Source: Zygnema cylindricum
Lineage: Eukaryota > Streptophyta > Zygnematophyceae > Zygnematales > Zygnemataceae
Assembly: GCA_037447655.1 (NCBI GenBank)
Contig: JBBHKE010001305.1
Coordinates: 62,001 to 126,000, forward strand
DNA: 64,000 bases
Direction: 5' to 3'
Below, piece after piece: positions 20,937 through 33,678 of this stretch. The stretch's first letter is position 1. Every line of letters begins with the position of its first letter. The position numbers were made by a program, and so were the translations under genes. The notes beneath the pieces were generated by a model. The model searched no databases and was not told the DNA's origin. It saw nothing but the letters and a program-made list of their open reading frames with translations.

Positions 20937-23393
20937 AAAACCCATATTACAGTAAAAAATTACACCTTTCAAGGGGCGTATAACTAATATTTACGCCAAA
21001 ACAGGCGCGATCCTTAATTAAAACACAGTTTTGGTGAAAATGATGAAAATTCCCTATTATAACGGAATCCGCGGAACGCCAAACACCAGTTACCGAGTTA
21101 TTACACAAATGAACGCAAACATATGTTGTCGCCGTTAAACTATAAACTTGTAACATGTAACTCAAGGTTAACATTCTCATTGACAACGATGCCATAGACA
21201 ACCGAAAGATATGCGAACGGATTTTTTTCGATAAGTTTCTGTCTTTTTGTTTAGTGCAACTCCACGTGCGATAGCGGGTTTATTAAATCGATATTTGTAC
21301 GTTTTCATTTATAAAATACAATATTACACAGTCCCACCACGTTCGTACTCCACACTATTATAAACGAACCTATATTTGGAAAAAAAACGCTAATTAAACA
21401 TCACCTAAATTAGAATAATGAAAAAATAGAATCGATCACTCTATTTGATGTGATAGAGTCGAAATTTTGAATGACCGAATTAGTAGTGTTGTGTATCGGT
21501 AAAAACGATATCGCGATAACACCAATACCGATAGTTGTCGGTTATCGAACGGTCAGCAGTCTCGATATATTTGTACTTTCTGTACTTTTTGTCCGGAGTG
21601 CTTTTTGCCCGATAAACTGAATGGGAAATTTACGAGAAATGTACAGTTTTTTACGGAAAACGTACGGAATTTGACGAAAAAATACGTTGCACTTTGTGGT
21701 ACTTTTTGGGCGGTTAACTGAACATAAATTTTACGGGAACGAATGGAATTGTACCGATAAACTGGTTATCGTGGAAAGGTAAAAAGACGGCGGACACAAA
21801 GTACAACGGATGCAAAATAAAATTATGCGCACCGCCGGAATCGAACAGACGACATTCAATGATAAAATACGAGCAGACGGTCAGCGTGAGCGTCGACATC
21901 TGGGAATGGCTTTTTTGGCGGCTTTTGCCAAAAAAGCCGACGGATTGACACGTGGCAGGTTTCCAGTGGATCCCAAAAAATAAAGGGACAAAGCCACGGC
22001 GTCGGATGTGAATATTCGAACTTGCCGTACTAAAGTCGCATACATCTTATGTCGCTACCGTATTCTTCGGCTTGTACAAATGATCTGATTGGTAGGTACC
22101 CTGGGGGTTGTGTGGGGAATAAGACCCACAGTTGAGGTACATGCCAGTACAGTTATCTCTGGTCGCATACTATCGCCGATAGTTATTGTTATCGGCATTA
22201 TCGATGGAGTCGATATTATAGGGCTACTTATCGGCGATAAGACCGATAGCGATGGATCGACAATTAACCGATTATCGGTCCCCAAAACCCACGGTTGATG
22301 TAATCCTTACCGATTATGACAATACGAATTAGAGTAATTTAACCACGATTGGTATAGTAACGGTTAACGTGGCGTGATGTGACGTGATTACGCGCCAAAA
22401 TTAAAATTACGATACTCGTACGTTACTGTACCGGTATTGATAACTCGACACATCGTACGTCACGCCAAGACTTAAATTACGGTAGTGTACGGGTTTTCGC
22501 AACACGACAAAGTGGCGTGATGTGACGGGATCGCTCGCGCAAAATTAAAGGTACGATACTGTACGTTTACCAAAATTGATAACACGACATTTTGCGCGAT
22601 AACACGTGAAATAACACAAATAGGACTGTACCACTTGTCACTTTTCAGTATATCAGTTTACATGACAAAGCGAATCAAAACTCAAAACACGAGGTACATC
22701 ACCATTTACAGAAAAAAATGAGCCGCGACACGCTGGATAATTAATGTACGTGTCAGGACGGCAACCAACGGAAATTGAAAAATTTTGCATATGATATATG
22801 CATTCAAAAATTTAACGGAAATTACGAAAGTGATCTCTACGAGCTTTCGTTGCGCTATTTTTGTTACCGGCCATTCTTCACACTATTTGCGGAGGCGCTC
22901 ATTCTTCACGCGAAAAAGCAAAAACCCTAAAAATAATGAGCTGGTAATGAGCTGGCGTCTGACAAGCATTTGCAAATAGTACAAAATTTGTGTGGTACGA
23001 TGCCCTGGTCCGCACGTACATGGTATGCAAATGACGATTTCGAGTTGAAGTTGATCGGTGTAAAAGATATTTGACGATTTTTATATACGGTCTTATCTTA
23101 CGTGGTACCACTCATTTCTGAGCACGTGGATAACAGACTCTGCGCGAAAGAACACCGTTCATTGTGTAGCATTCTGTAATGTTGTTCGTACGATTACAAA
23201 TTTTCCTCATGGAACGCCACCTTAATTGTTTTATTACGCTATATATTTCATTCCGCTAATAGCAATTCACGGTGTACTTATAGGGATCTTGTGAGTGGTG
23301 GACTGGTGGGACTTGGCGCATTTCGCACGGTAACGTGCCGCCCACACGTCCCGAGATACCGGGAACATGTTCCAAACACACCCTGTGGTTCGC
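20937..23393. other. AT-rich repeat-derived DNA, no gene recognised
   Basis: It contains a partial copy (about 21285-21490) of the 502-bp TA-type element found at 54790, stretches of GTACGGAA/TTTGTAC words (21570-21740), clusters of ATCGGCGATAA-like words (21490-21560 and 22160-22290), a tandem duplication at 22370-22592, and an isolated right end of a TA-type element (GCTAATAGCAATTCACGGTGTA, near 23254-23275). Confidence 0.45.
22370..22592 (+). repeat. tandem duplication, about 142-bp period
   Basis: GTGGCGTGATGTGACG at about 22370 recurs at about 22512. Both copies are followed by an AAATTAAA segment, TACGATACT, a GTACGTT segment and ATTGATAAC-CGACA. The copies have diverged by substitutions. 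Confidence 0.7.
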
Positions 23394-23596
23394 TACACCG
23401 TGAATCGTTATTAGCCTTATGTACTCTGTATCGGCACCCCAAAATTTTGACATTGATACCTTAAATATAACAAAATTCACTATTTAGGTAAGTGGACCAT
23501 AATCTGCCACGTCTCCTGGCACTAAATTATAATGTTTGATGCTAATTTTTTCTTTACACTAATAATTTCTATATGCTAATAACGATTCAAGGTGTA
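23394..23596 (+). mobile_element. 203-bp TA-flanked MITE (copy 1)
   Basis: Bounded by TA and inverted ends TACACCGTGAATCGTTATTAG and CTAATAACGATTCAAGGTGTA. The copy at 52640-52842 has the same length and the same interior landmarks (ATTTTGACATTGATACC, TTTTTTCTTTACACTAATAAT). The TA duplication suggests a Tc1/mariner-type source. No coding capacity. Confidence 0.85.
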
Positions 23597-24970
23597 GTAA
23601 AAATCGTGCGAAAGCCCATAATTAAACGACGTTTTCATGAAACAAAATGACGTATGTCCTGACGCTTTTATGATAATCTTCCATTATGTGTCGAAACTGA
23701 TTTGCTGATAGAAAACGTGACAACCTCGATATGCAATACTGCAAACTGACCGTTCCAGTTAAAAACACAAAATGAACAAAAATATGATTGGAAATTGACA
23801 CGTGTTCTAGTTTCCTCTCGTGAAATCGTGGTACATTCGTACAGTTTAGGTAGCAAGACTGCAAGAGGCATCTCGGATACCAGTTCATATCTTCGTACTG
23901 CTCATGTTGACCCGACAATATAGATGACATGAGCTTTTGTCCATATACCTTAAATTCATAATACACCGTGTCCGGTTTTTCCGCCTGCCGACAAAGTCAG
24001 ATAATATCCGCGTAATGACAACTGTTGTCGACAAGCGTTAAACAAAGCAGGACCATCTTTTTTTTTGCAACTTCCAAAATATTTTTTTGTTTGAAAATTA
24101 CAGCAACAGGATAATGTGATGACATTATTGAAGATTTTTTTCCGGCCTTGTCCAAATATATTTTTTTGTCCTTATCACAAAAAGTTAGATCTATAAACCC
24201 GCTCGTACTTCACTGCACGCCCTCAACCGACACGAACTGCCACGCGTCAAATCAATACGATTTAATTGCACCTGTCTATATGCTTCGTGGCATCGACTTT
24301 GTGATTACGTATCAATTAGTGTGCTACAGTACTTTTTTAATTTCAACTACAGCGCGGTAAAAGACTGTACAGCCTGTAACGTCTCTACCGTACTGTACTA
24401 TTCTGGAGCGATACTGTACCGTTTTTTGTCACACAGTTAGCCTACCGTGTATTATAATCGTACTTTACCAATTTGGCCCAATAATGATATGCTATTCTTT
24501 TGTTCTTTAGCGACTGCATCCGCCTAAAAGACTAAAACCAGTATTAAAAACGTGTCTCTAATTGCTTACGAGGATTCCTGGTCAATATCTTTAGAATTTC
24601 CAGACTTATAAGATTGTACGGATTATGAAGGCAGGATCTCACACGAACATTGGGCTACGGTGATTTCGCAATTGAACCGTATTTCTGACCTACATGGGAC
24701 TGATAGCCTATTCCCACCGGAGCATTTGTAACTTTTTGCTCATTCCGATGATTTTCCCAAGCACGTAACTCCGATTGAAGGTGTCTTGTGACACGTCACA
24801 CGCTTCGACGTCATCAAACATAGGCGCGAAAACAAACCTGCATTTTTTCAAACGAAGGTTGGACAGCTTTTTTGCTCGAAAACAATGAAATAGCCGTTCG
24901 GATGTTGTTTTTGCTTCGTCAGCTTTCGGGTTTACCGTTGGCCTGTTTCAAAGAAAGATGCAACCTTTAA
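23597..24970. other. AT-rich DNA, no gene recognised
   Basis: Nothing beyond short overlapping frames and scattered GTAC-containing words. Confidence 0.4.
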
Positions 24971-25440
24971 GGGTAACCTTCCATCAGGCGAAAAGTGGGG
25001 TTGTTTACTGGAGAAAGTACCTTTCCGTATTGAGCCGTACTGTTTTTTCTTTTTTTTTACAAAAGTTGTTTATTAAAAATTCGTTGAGATTCTCCAAACT
25101 TCTTGGCTAAAAATTACCACCGTCCGATTTTCATTTTTCGACGCAAACGCCCCTTGTTTCCAATACCTAGCTAGTCTCCTCCGACTGTCCTCAAGAGGAC
25201 AATTTTACGCTTACTGGACGCGTATTTTGGTCCACTTGTAAAGTCAGAGTCGATCCACGACGGACGTGAAGATATAAACTTACATGTGACAAATGGAGTG
25301 TACCGTCTGACATCATAGCCAGCCTGTTCGACGACAAAATCTTGGTTGTAGGACATCCTGTCACGCCTCCTTCATAAATGTTCACAATCAAGTACAGGTA
25401 CAGTACTGTAGTTGCAAATGGTACATTTACGTACAAATGA
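24971..25440 (+). mobile_element. Tourist-like element alpha, left part
   Basis: It begins GGGTAACCTTCCATCAGG after TAA. The interior up to about 25280 matches the complete element at 50703-51483 (for example AGATTCTCCAA, ACGCAAACGCCC, TTGGTCCACTTG). The right end is not found, so the copy is truncated or its 3' part replaced. Confidence 0.65.
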
Positions 25441-27245
25441 CACGTTCTTCGAACCTATGAACGATAAATTAGAGTAAGTAACACTATTTACTCAAGTGGC
25501 TCTACGTTGTAAAACATAATTTGATAAAGCTAATTTTAATATCAAGTGGTAACGCTATCAATCGACTAACTTTAGTAGCGGGTGCAATTAGTGTCCCGGG
25601 TCCCACGGCAAAATAGGACGCGGTGAGTCGTCAATTTATAATCTGAGTCGTGCCATGTTTGTACGATGAAAGGCAAGAACGTTAATTTTCGTGGTACACC
25701 GACCTTATGACGTGTGCGGTGCAGGAGTTGACAATGACGCATGGCAAATGCTGTATCACAAGGACAAGAAGCTGAGCTCGCAGCAGCACAAGATGGAGCC
25801 ACATCGACTATGGAATCCGGATAGGGAATACTGACATCCCGAGTCAGTACGTTAACAATTATTCCCTGTACGGAGTCCAGACTACTCTATGAGGACTGGC
25901 TTACAGCGTCCATCGAATCGTAGCATCTAATGCACTATCTGTGAACACACATTTTATGGAAAGGTGAATATGGATATTCAAATAGGTTTAAAAAAGGTTC
26001 AAACCTGAAATAATACGAAAACGAACGGTTTAAATCAGAGTTGCTCAATCACGCGATTTTTTCATTTTTTTTCGATTGAAATCTACAATTCGTGACTTTT
26101 GAAAAAATCGCAAAAAAAACGTTTACCGTAAACTAAAACTGAAAAAATACGGAAACCTGTGATTAATATCATTAACTGTACATTTTTTTACGGATATGTA
26201 CGGAATTCCATGAAAAGATACGTCCTAGTTATTGGTACTTTCTGTTCAGTGGACTGAACAAAAATATCAAGGAACTTGTACGTTATTTCATCGAAAATGT
26301 ACGGACATTTACAAAAAGATTCGTTGAACGTCACATTAATTTCGCGCGGGGTAAGTCCGAATATTGTACGGCGTCTTTTTCAAGTTCACTTTTGAAAGAT
26401 GTCGCCATGGAATTTTGAAGACAAAACATGTGCTGTCTGAGAAATAGAGAGAGAAGGCAGTTAGAAGGCGACCATGGCTACCTGTCAGATACGTTAAGAT
26501 AGACTGAATTTAATAAAATTTCATGTTTGCGGACGTTAAAACCCAAATCAGCCACATACATGGCGTAGCCTAAAAATCATGATTCCATTACCAGTTGACG
26601 AAGGAATTTTGATACTAACTTGTAGTGTGATATGTATTGCAATATTTTTAATATTTTATAGCTCATTTAACAGGAAAAACTTGCAAACTGTGCTATATGT
26701 ATAAGTTTTTTTTTTCATGTACGCAATAGTACGGAAAGAAATTCATTAACAATTTTCAACGATTTGTTCAAAAGGTTCAATGCGTTTGTTACGTATAATT
26801 CGCCGCGATTGGTACGTTTGCACTAATTGTTGTGAACAACTATGGTTCAAATGAACAAAATTTCTTATGACAACCATAAGCCTAAAATGCTCCAAAGTGA
26901 AAAATGAATTTATATTCGGCAAGTGCACTTACAAAGTACACCGTTTGTCTTCCACATTGTTAATAACAGGTCGATACATTTTTTGGCCAAAAATCATTAA
27001 AAAATGACAATAACACTATTTAAAGGAGGAGATTACGTCTTCCTACACGGAACTACATGCATCGTTATAAGTAAAGAGGTTTTTTTGCCATTTTAAAAAT
27101 ATTTTTTCCGTATATCCGATTTTCGATTAGCGGTCACTAATAAGAAGGTGAGGATCTTTTCTTTCAATCGCAACCGTCGGATTAACAACCCCTCAGTTGT
27201 GCACAATGAAAAGATGTTTTATATGGCTAAAAAAAACCTTTACAA
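25441..27245. other. AT-rich repeat-derived DNA, no gene recognised
   Basis: The stretch 26712-26815 (landmark AAAAGGTTCAATGCGTTTG) is repeated in inverted orientation at about 48915-49020, and the 26160-26350 GTACGG-rich stretch resembles 21570-21740 and 49030-49200. These are pieces of one dispersed repeat family with unclear ends. Confidence 0.45.
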
Positions 27246-28053
27246 TACACAGCGAATCGTAATTGTAGAAAATAATGCTAATTCGGTCGCCCGTTAATTT
27301 TGACTCTATCACGTTAAATAGAGTAAATGATTCTAAAATTTTAATTATACTATTTAAGGTAAGGTCTAATTAGCGTAAAAAAACATAATATAGGTTCATT
27401 TTAAATAGTGTGGAGTACGGACGACGTTCGACCGTGCAAAATTGTAGTTTTATAAGTCAAAAGGTACAAATAATGATGTAATACAGGTCGTTATCATGTA
27501 ACTGCGTTTTAACAAACCGTGTAGTGCAAACGTCATAGTGACGATAAACAATACGTTTTGTCATATTTTGTACGAATACCTTATTTACAGTAGAGATATT
27601 AGCGTGCCAAATTAAAGTACTTAAATAAATTAGAGTAAAATTCCTTTTTGAAAAAGTTCTATCACACAAATTAGAGTCCATAACTCTAATGATTTTTTTC
27701 TCTTTTTTTACTCTAATTTTCTATTTACTCTAATTACTCAAATATGCCAACTTCGGAACCCTTTTTGTCTTGCCGTCCGTCATTTTTTACAACCCGTTCA
27801 TCAACTTTTCGTCCAAAAATCCTAACATGCTAGCACTTTTCCTCTTCTCGTTCCGTTTTCTCACCATCATCGTTCCCAATGTTGAAATTACTAGATTTAT
27901 AGGGTATTTTCTATGTCTAAATAGATCAGTAAAATAGGAAAAAGAAAAGAGCGAACAAAGTTCTTTCACACAAATTAGAGTTCATAACTCTAATTATATT
28001 TTTCTCTTTTTTTACCCTAATTTTTTCTTTACTCTAATTATATTCACAGTGTA
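27246..28053 (-). mobile_element. TA-flanked MITE of the 502-bp family, with internal duplication
   Basis: The left end TACACAGCGAATCGTAATT and right end ATATTCACAGTGTA are degenerate versions of the 54790-55291 ends. The interior matches that element in reverse orientation. About 78 bases near the right end (27658-27735) are repeated at 27963-28040 with about 225 bp of other DNA between, which explains the extra length. Confidence 0.75.
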
Positions 28054-29719
28054 GTTGCAATACGCGGTGTACAGTCGCACATTCTAATTTCGAATTTAGA
28101 CACATAATTTATTTGGTTTAGAAGCATTATGCCATCTAGATTGAAACATTCTACTATGAAAACGGCACAAAACAATATGGTTACTCTAAGTTTGTATTCA
28201 AGGTGAAAAAAAAGATTGTAAAAGTCCTAAGCCATTGTAGTTTTGCCACACATGTTGTTTCACCTACTTTATTAAACACACTCAATTAAATAAAGTGTTT
28301 ATACACGTTTCACCTTAAAGACATTGAATCAAACGTTCGGAATGTCAAACCTCTTGAAACGATGACAAATTACATTTTCGGATAAGAATAGCAAATAATC
28401 AATAAGTAAATCATATACTTTAATATACGACTAGGCCTCTGCTTACTGATTTCGGTAACGTTATCGGTTGGGCTAGTAGTTTAATAATTCAACTCAAAAT
28501 AACGTTTACAACAATATCGAGGTGTATAAATTGTAGTTTGTACAACGTGTATATTTTAACATTTTAGAAAACCAGTGCCTAGCCACCGTATGTTAAATTT
28601 CCCATTTTAAGACCATGAATTTGTTTTTAAATTAAGTGTTTTTTTTTGTGTCTTTAGCTTGCCATTTTATGTACGAAATATTATCTATATTATTTTATCT
28701 CATATGATATTTTTACTTCCGCTCTACCTTTTTACTTAAATTCATACAAAAGTCTTGAAATTTAAGACTCGTATTTTTAAACAACTTTATAACACATGTT
28801 TTAATAAATACGCGTACAACGCGTATAACTAACTTATTTTTTATACAAGTTATATATTAACATTTCGTGGTCAAAATGACAATGTTAAAGATAACGAGCC
28901 TATTTGAGGATTCTGACATTCATAAAAATGCAAAATGTTGTAGACATTAAAATTTAAAAATAAATATATTAAGAGTGATAACTTGTTACTATACCCTATT
29001 TCAGTTTAGTCACTCGTAGTTTGTAAATGGTAATGTGAAAAATGTAATTTGTTAACCTTTATCTGCTGAATTGTTAATACAAAAGGGCACAGAAGTGAAT
29101 AGAAATCAGTCGAGGTTTCTATTTTTTTAACTTAAGGTTGTTGATGACGTGCAGTACGGTTAGTGAGGTATATGATGACCCAGATTACATTTTGTTAAAT
29201 ATTAAAAGTAGATTGTCACCTGAATATTCTTATATTTTTTTTGGGATTATTGTAGGACTTAGTCATTTCAGGACATAGGAACTTTTTGGACCAAAACTCT
29301 TTATGGTGATTTTTGGTAATTTTATCTGAGGGTTACTCTCAGATCTGTTGGCAGAATTATCTGAAATTCTGCATGTGTGTTCCTCTTTGTATTTTTAACA
29401 TTGTCACAGATTTGCAGGTCTATTGTTTGCCTGGTCTGTGTTTTAATTCACTGTGAAGTTAGTCTGTTCAATCAAAGTTCTGGCAGACTGTTTTTTTCTG
29501 CAACTTTGACTAGATGATGTGATCACTCTGATTATTATTTTTGTCTGAAACTTTGTGAGGTTATTCTATAGCCTATAAACTATCTTTAAGTATAGTTTCA
29601 GGTTGTTTTGTAAATTCTGTTGAATTCTGTGTGTATCCAAAGTAGGCTGTTTTTGGGGTAGTCTGTGGTGCTTCCGAGGGTGAATCCATGGCTAGAAATG
29701 GCTATGGACAACAATTCAT
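28054..29719. other. very AT-rich DNA, no gene recognised
   Basis: No open frame of note. From about 29260 to 29720 the sequence has a different, T-rich and less AT-extreme texture that could be a truncated LTR or leader of an unidentified element, but no matching partner is present in the window. Confidence 0.35.
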
Positions 29720-30755
29720 ACTTTGGATGTACGAAGTGTTTGTCGTTATGTGAACGCATTTTGGCGTTTTCCCCTTTTCGACCCCCATGCAAGAAAATCC
29801 AGCCCAAAAAAAAACTTCATCCAAAATCACCTCGAGGGGGTGATTCTAGTTCAAGTACCGCCCAAACAGCGAATGAAAAACGAACCACGCACGCGCCACA
29901 CGATTTGTAAAATTTTTGGACGCGGGAGAATCCTCGTTATTTTTCTCCGTACCCGTCACGCGCTATGTACGGAAAAAAAATTGCAGGGGTCTCGGACTTC
30001 CACTTGCATTCATGGGTCCTTTGCATAATATTTCGCCGTCGTCGCCTCTCCTCTCTCCCTCTCACACTATCACTTGTATCTCACACTTTTTAGAATGAGA
30101 CACGAAAATGTTGGTATAAAATGAAAGATCTTTAAAAATTATTTTTTTTGATTTTTTTTAGGTTTTTATTTAATGGCAAATAGAGTGAAAAAAGTAGAAA
30201 AAGCGAAATCGGGAAACCATGGCGGAAAGTTCTTGAATCCGTGACGTCGACGTTGTCACAAGTGAGTGTGACGTCACAATGTCACCAAACCCTAAACATT
30301 TGCAATTTCACAAAAATCTAGACGTTTACAAGTGTCGCTGTTTTTGTTGGCGTCACTAATCGTCGGAAGTTTCGTAGTCGGCTTCAATCGTCACAAGTTG
30401 TACCTCATTGTCTAAAATGTTGAAATTGTGATTTCACTTAGGTATGAATGATTAGTGTATCATGGCAATTTGTTTTTGATCAGAACAATGTTAGACGTGT
30501 AATTTTCCTAGTATCTTTTTATGAGTATGTTGGTGGGACATACAAAAATGACATCGCGGTTTAGAATATCATCACGAGCATTGCTACTCAATTAGCAGGC
30601 ACAAGACAACGCCTGTCGCTATTACGTCTACAGCCGTCACATGTCAAAGTTCCGATTCATTTTCACACATTGGGACGCTCTTCAAAGTAGTACGGCGAAT
30701 CTTCACTATAGTCCAAAATACTTTATCGAAGTGCCGATTACATGGGGACATCCCC
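29720..30755 (+). mobile_element. Tourist-like element H1, copy a, left end missing
   Basis: It matches 30880-31697 (copy b) from about GATGTACGAAGTGTTTGTCG onward, including CGCGCCACACGA, CTGCAGGGGTCTCGGAC and the CACACTATCACTT segment. The right end ACATGGGGACATCCCC is followed by TTA and then immediately by copy b. No coding capacity. Confidence 0.75.
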
Positions 30756-30758
30756 TTA

Positions 30759-31697
30759 GGGTACGTCCCCATGTATTAAAGTATCGACTTTAATCTGTCG
30801 TTTTCACCCAAAACGCAGTTCGTACGAGATAAACTTTAACCTTACAAAAAAATCAATTCTTTAAATGTACAGCAAACTTCAAGTCGATGCTTTGAATGTA
30901 CTTCATGTTTGTCGTCATGTGATCGCATTTTGACGTTTCCTTTTTTCGACCCCCGGGCAAGAGAATCCAGCCCGTCAAAAAACTTCATCAAAAATCACCT
31001 CGCGACCTGATTTCAGGGAAAGTACTGCCCAAACAACGAATGAAAAATGACCCATGCACGCGCCACACGAGTGGTAAAATTTGAGGACGAGGGAGAGTAC
31101 TCGCTATTTTTCTCCCTGCCCGTCACGTGCGTGTACGGAAAAGACGAGGATGTACGGAAAAAAAATCTGCAGGGGTCTCGGACCTCCAATTTCATTCATG
31201 GGTCCTCGGTAGAATTTTGCATCGTCGTCGCCTCTCCCCTCTCCCTCTCACACTATCACTTTTATCTCACACTTTAGAATGAGGTACGACAAAACTGGTA
31301 TGAAATGAAAGATATTTAAAAAATTAATCTTTTGTCTACCTTTATGTATATTTTTATGGCAAGTAGACCCGAAAAAGGTAGAGTATCCATGGCGGAAAGT
31401 TCTTGAATCTGTGACGCCACAAGTGACTCTGACGTCACAATGTTACAAATCCCTAAACATCTGCCATGTCACAAAATTACAAAAATCTAGACGTCTACGA
31501 CTGTCACTGTTTTTGTTGGCGTCACCAATTTCGTAGTCTTCGTCAACCGTCACAAAGTTGTACCTACATCTACAACCGTCACATTTCAAAGTTCCGATTT
31601 CATTTTCGCACATAGGGACGCTTTTCAAAGTAGTACGGAACACTTCGCTAGAGTCCAAAGTACTTTTTCAAAGTATCGCTTACATGGGGACGTACCC
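30759..31697 (+). mobile_element. Tourist-like element H1, copy b, complete
   Basis: 939 bp with perfect 17-bp inverted ends, GGGTACGTCCCCATGTA and its complement. Flanks are TTA on the left and TAA on the right. The 3-bp A/T flanks and GGG start fit PIF/Harbinger-type MITEs. Copy c is at 37362-38315. Confidence 0.87.
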
Positions 31698-31821
31698 TAA
31701 CCGTGCCCGCCCGTAACCGAAAAAGTACAAAATTACAACGCTCATTGTTATTAGCGTTAATGTACTTTGCAATAATGTAAGACGTATGAATAAGCCAATA
31801 ATTACGATTTGTCGCGTTCCC

Positions 31822-32434
31822 TAAGATTTGCGAAACGAATAGTGTTACTACCGTGTTAGATTTGCGACGCTAATCATGATGTCACGTACTTCCACGATAC
31901 CAAAGAGTACAAAATACAATAATGTTGGATTGTATGGACAGGACAAAATTTTTATTTTTTTTTGGTTTTTTGGTTAACCGACCGTAACCGACTTTTTTTA
32001 TTTTTTTCTGGTGAATCAACCGACCGCAACCGCCCGACCCCCAAAACTTGGCAGCCAAATCCGTTCCGGATCCGGCGCTGGCGGTCGGTTAACGGTCGGT
32101 CACGGCTTCGGTTGACCGTTTGCGACCTCAAGGTCAGAGGTCGCAAACGGTTAACCGAAACCGTGACCGACCGTTAACCGACCGCTCGCGCCGGTTGTGG
32201 AACGGATTCGGTTGCCAAATTTGGGGGGTCGGGCGGATTCAGGCACTTGATTCACATAAAAAAAAAAAATTGGTTACGGTCGGTCAAGCAAAAAACGAAA
32301 AAAATTGAAATTTTTGTACTTTTTTTTCCAACATTATTGTAATTTGTACTTTTGGTATTGTGGAAGTACGTGACATCATGATTAGCATCGCAAATCTGAC
32401 ACGGTGCTAACACTATTCATTTCGCGAATCTTAC
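31822..32434. repeat. long foldback (inverted repeat), about 300-bp arms, 7-bp loop
   Basis: The centre is TTTGCGACCTC-AAGGTCA-GAGGTCGCAAA (32119-32147). The left arm, complemented, matches the right arm outward through the GGTTAACCGACCG-rich block, the CCAAATC..GTTCC block, and CCAACATTATTGTA / GGAAGTACGTGACATCATG to about 31822 and 32434, with weaker matching beyond (to about 31790 and 32470). The arms differ by substitutions and small indels. Confidence 0.85.
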
Positions 32435-32760
32435 TAAAAGATAAGGGCCTCAAATCGTAATCTATTGTAAAGTGTTAATTATGCACTTAATACGGTGTTT
32501 CCAAAAATATGTCAAATTTTTATGTCAATATCACTTGACAGATCGTAATTTTTTTGCCTAAGTGAGATGTACCACTACACCACTCATTGTTATTAGTAGT
32601 GTTGGGTATCGAGGACCTATTGCTGATATTCGATATATATCGAACTTTTGGTATTCGATAATCGATATATCGAATCCATGTACCTAGAAGCTAAATATCC
32701 GGATATTTATGGGATTTTTTTTTTCTTCCCGATTTTTTTCTCAACGCACCCCCCCCCCCC
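32435..32760. other. AT-rich DNA before assembly gap, with TATCGATA-rich palindromes
   Basis: About 32620-32690 is a cluster of TATCGATAT/TTCGATAT-like palindromes. It ends in a run of C directly before the Ns. No gene seen. Confidence 0.4.
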
Positions 32761-32770
32761 NNNNNNNNNN
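32761..32770. other. assembly gap
   Basis: Ten Ns follow a C homopolymer. The true gap length is unknown; the sequence to the right starts inside a B-type LTR. Confidence 1.
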
Positions 32771-32948
32771 CTGACTGGTGGAACTGAGCACACATAAAGT
32801 GTTATTTCACAGGGGTGAATCTATATTGGGGTTCTGACTGTCAAGGGGTCAGTCACTTGGGTTTATATTAACTTGGAGTCGGCACTATCTAGATTAGCTT
32901 CTTTTGGATCTGCATACTCTGAGGGCCAATGGAGGTCTCACAGTTTCA
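32771..32948 (+). repeat. 3' end of a B-type LTR beside the gap
   Basis: It matches the last 175 or so bases of the B LTRs (GGTGGAACTGAGCACAC, CTGACTGTCAAGGGGTCA, ATGGAGGTCT) and ends CAGTTTCA. The rest of the LTR, and perhaps a whole element, is missing in the gap. Confidence 0.85.
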
Positions 32949-33170
32949 AGATGTTTCTCTTTTTTCTTTTTCTGGATTTTTCCGACCAAAAAAGCGCTTT
33001 ACTACCTCGGACAAATCTCCCTTAGTTTAGAAGAATTTTAAATTTCTGATTTTTTTTTAACTTCTTCAAAAGTAGCAACAGTCTTCTAAAATTTTTGCAG
33101 TCTCCGTTCAGTTGGTTGCATAAAAAGTTGCAACGTTCCTCTTATGGTAAAGTTTTAATGATTTTTGTTA
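32949..33170 (-). pseudogene. 3' fragment of a BTB/POZ gene
   Basis: On the minus strand this matches the C-terminal coding end of the two intact genes: the ITKIIKTLPYEER-coding segment (near 33140-33168), the NQLN-coding segment, and the LSEAVKHLGI region in decayed form near 32990. It abuts the LTR end at 32948 and runs straight into the 3' flank of the next gene. Stops and frameshifts are present. It is a remnant of a further tandem copy. Confidence 0.75.
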
Positions 33171-33678
33171 ATTATCCAATGCCAAATGTCAAACTTAATA
33201 CTCTCCTCTCTTAAAAACAAACTAAAATATAACATCAAATTTGTAGAGGTAAAAGTACAATTTTATCAAATTTACAATATTCGTTCTTTCTTCACCCTTT
33301 TTACCCCGTTTCCCTTGGTCTCCCTTTCTGACCTCTTTGTCTTCCCAAACTTGAAAAGAGGACCAGATTGTTTCCTATTATCTTGTTTGCAATTAACATG
33401 CATCGCACACCAGAAACATCATATATTTATTGTTATTTAGCATTATTTATTATTATTTTTATTTTATAACAAATCAAACAAAACCCCTAGCACCCCCTTT
33501 AGCCTTCAGCACTTAAACACAAAATCAAATTTGCGAAACTCATACACAAACTTTGCGAAAACTAGCAAATCTTGTTTTTTTTGCAACACCTCCTCTGTAC
33601 GTACAACCATAGGGGCACTAATTACAAATTTGCAGAATTTACAACGAACCTCTATGTCTTGTACAAAGTTAGGTGGTT

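Noticed and set aside
29665-30028. Overlapping plus-strand frames at the left of H1 copy a
   Set aside because: They occur inside the MITE interior and are not conserved as frames in copies b and c.
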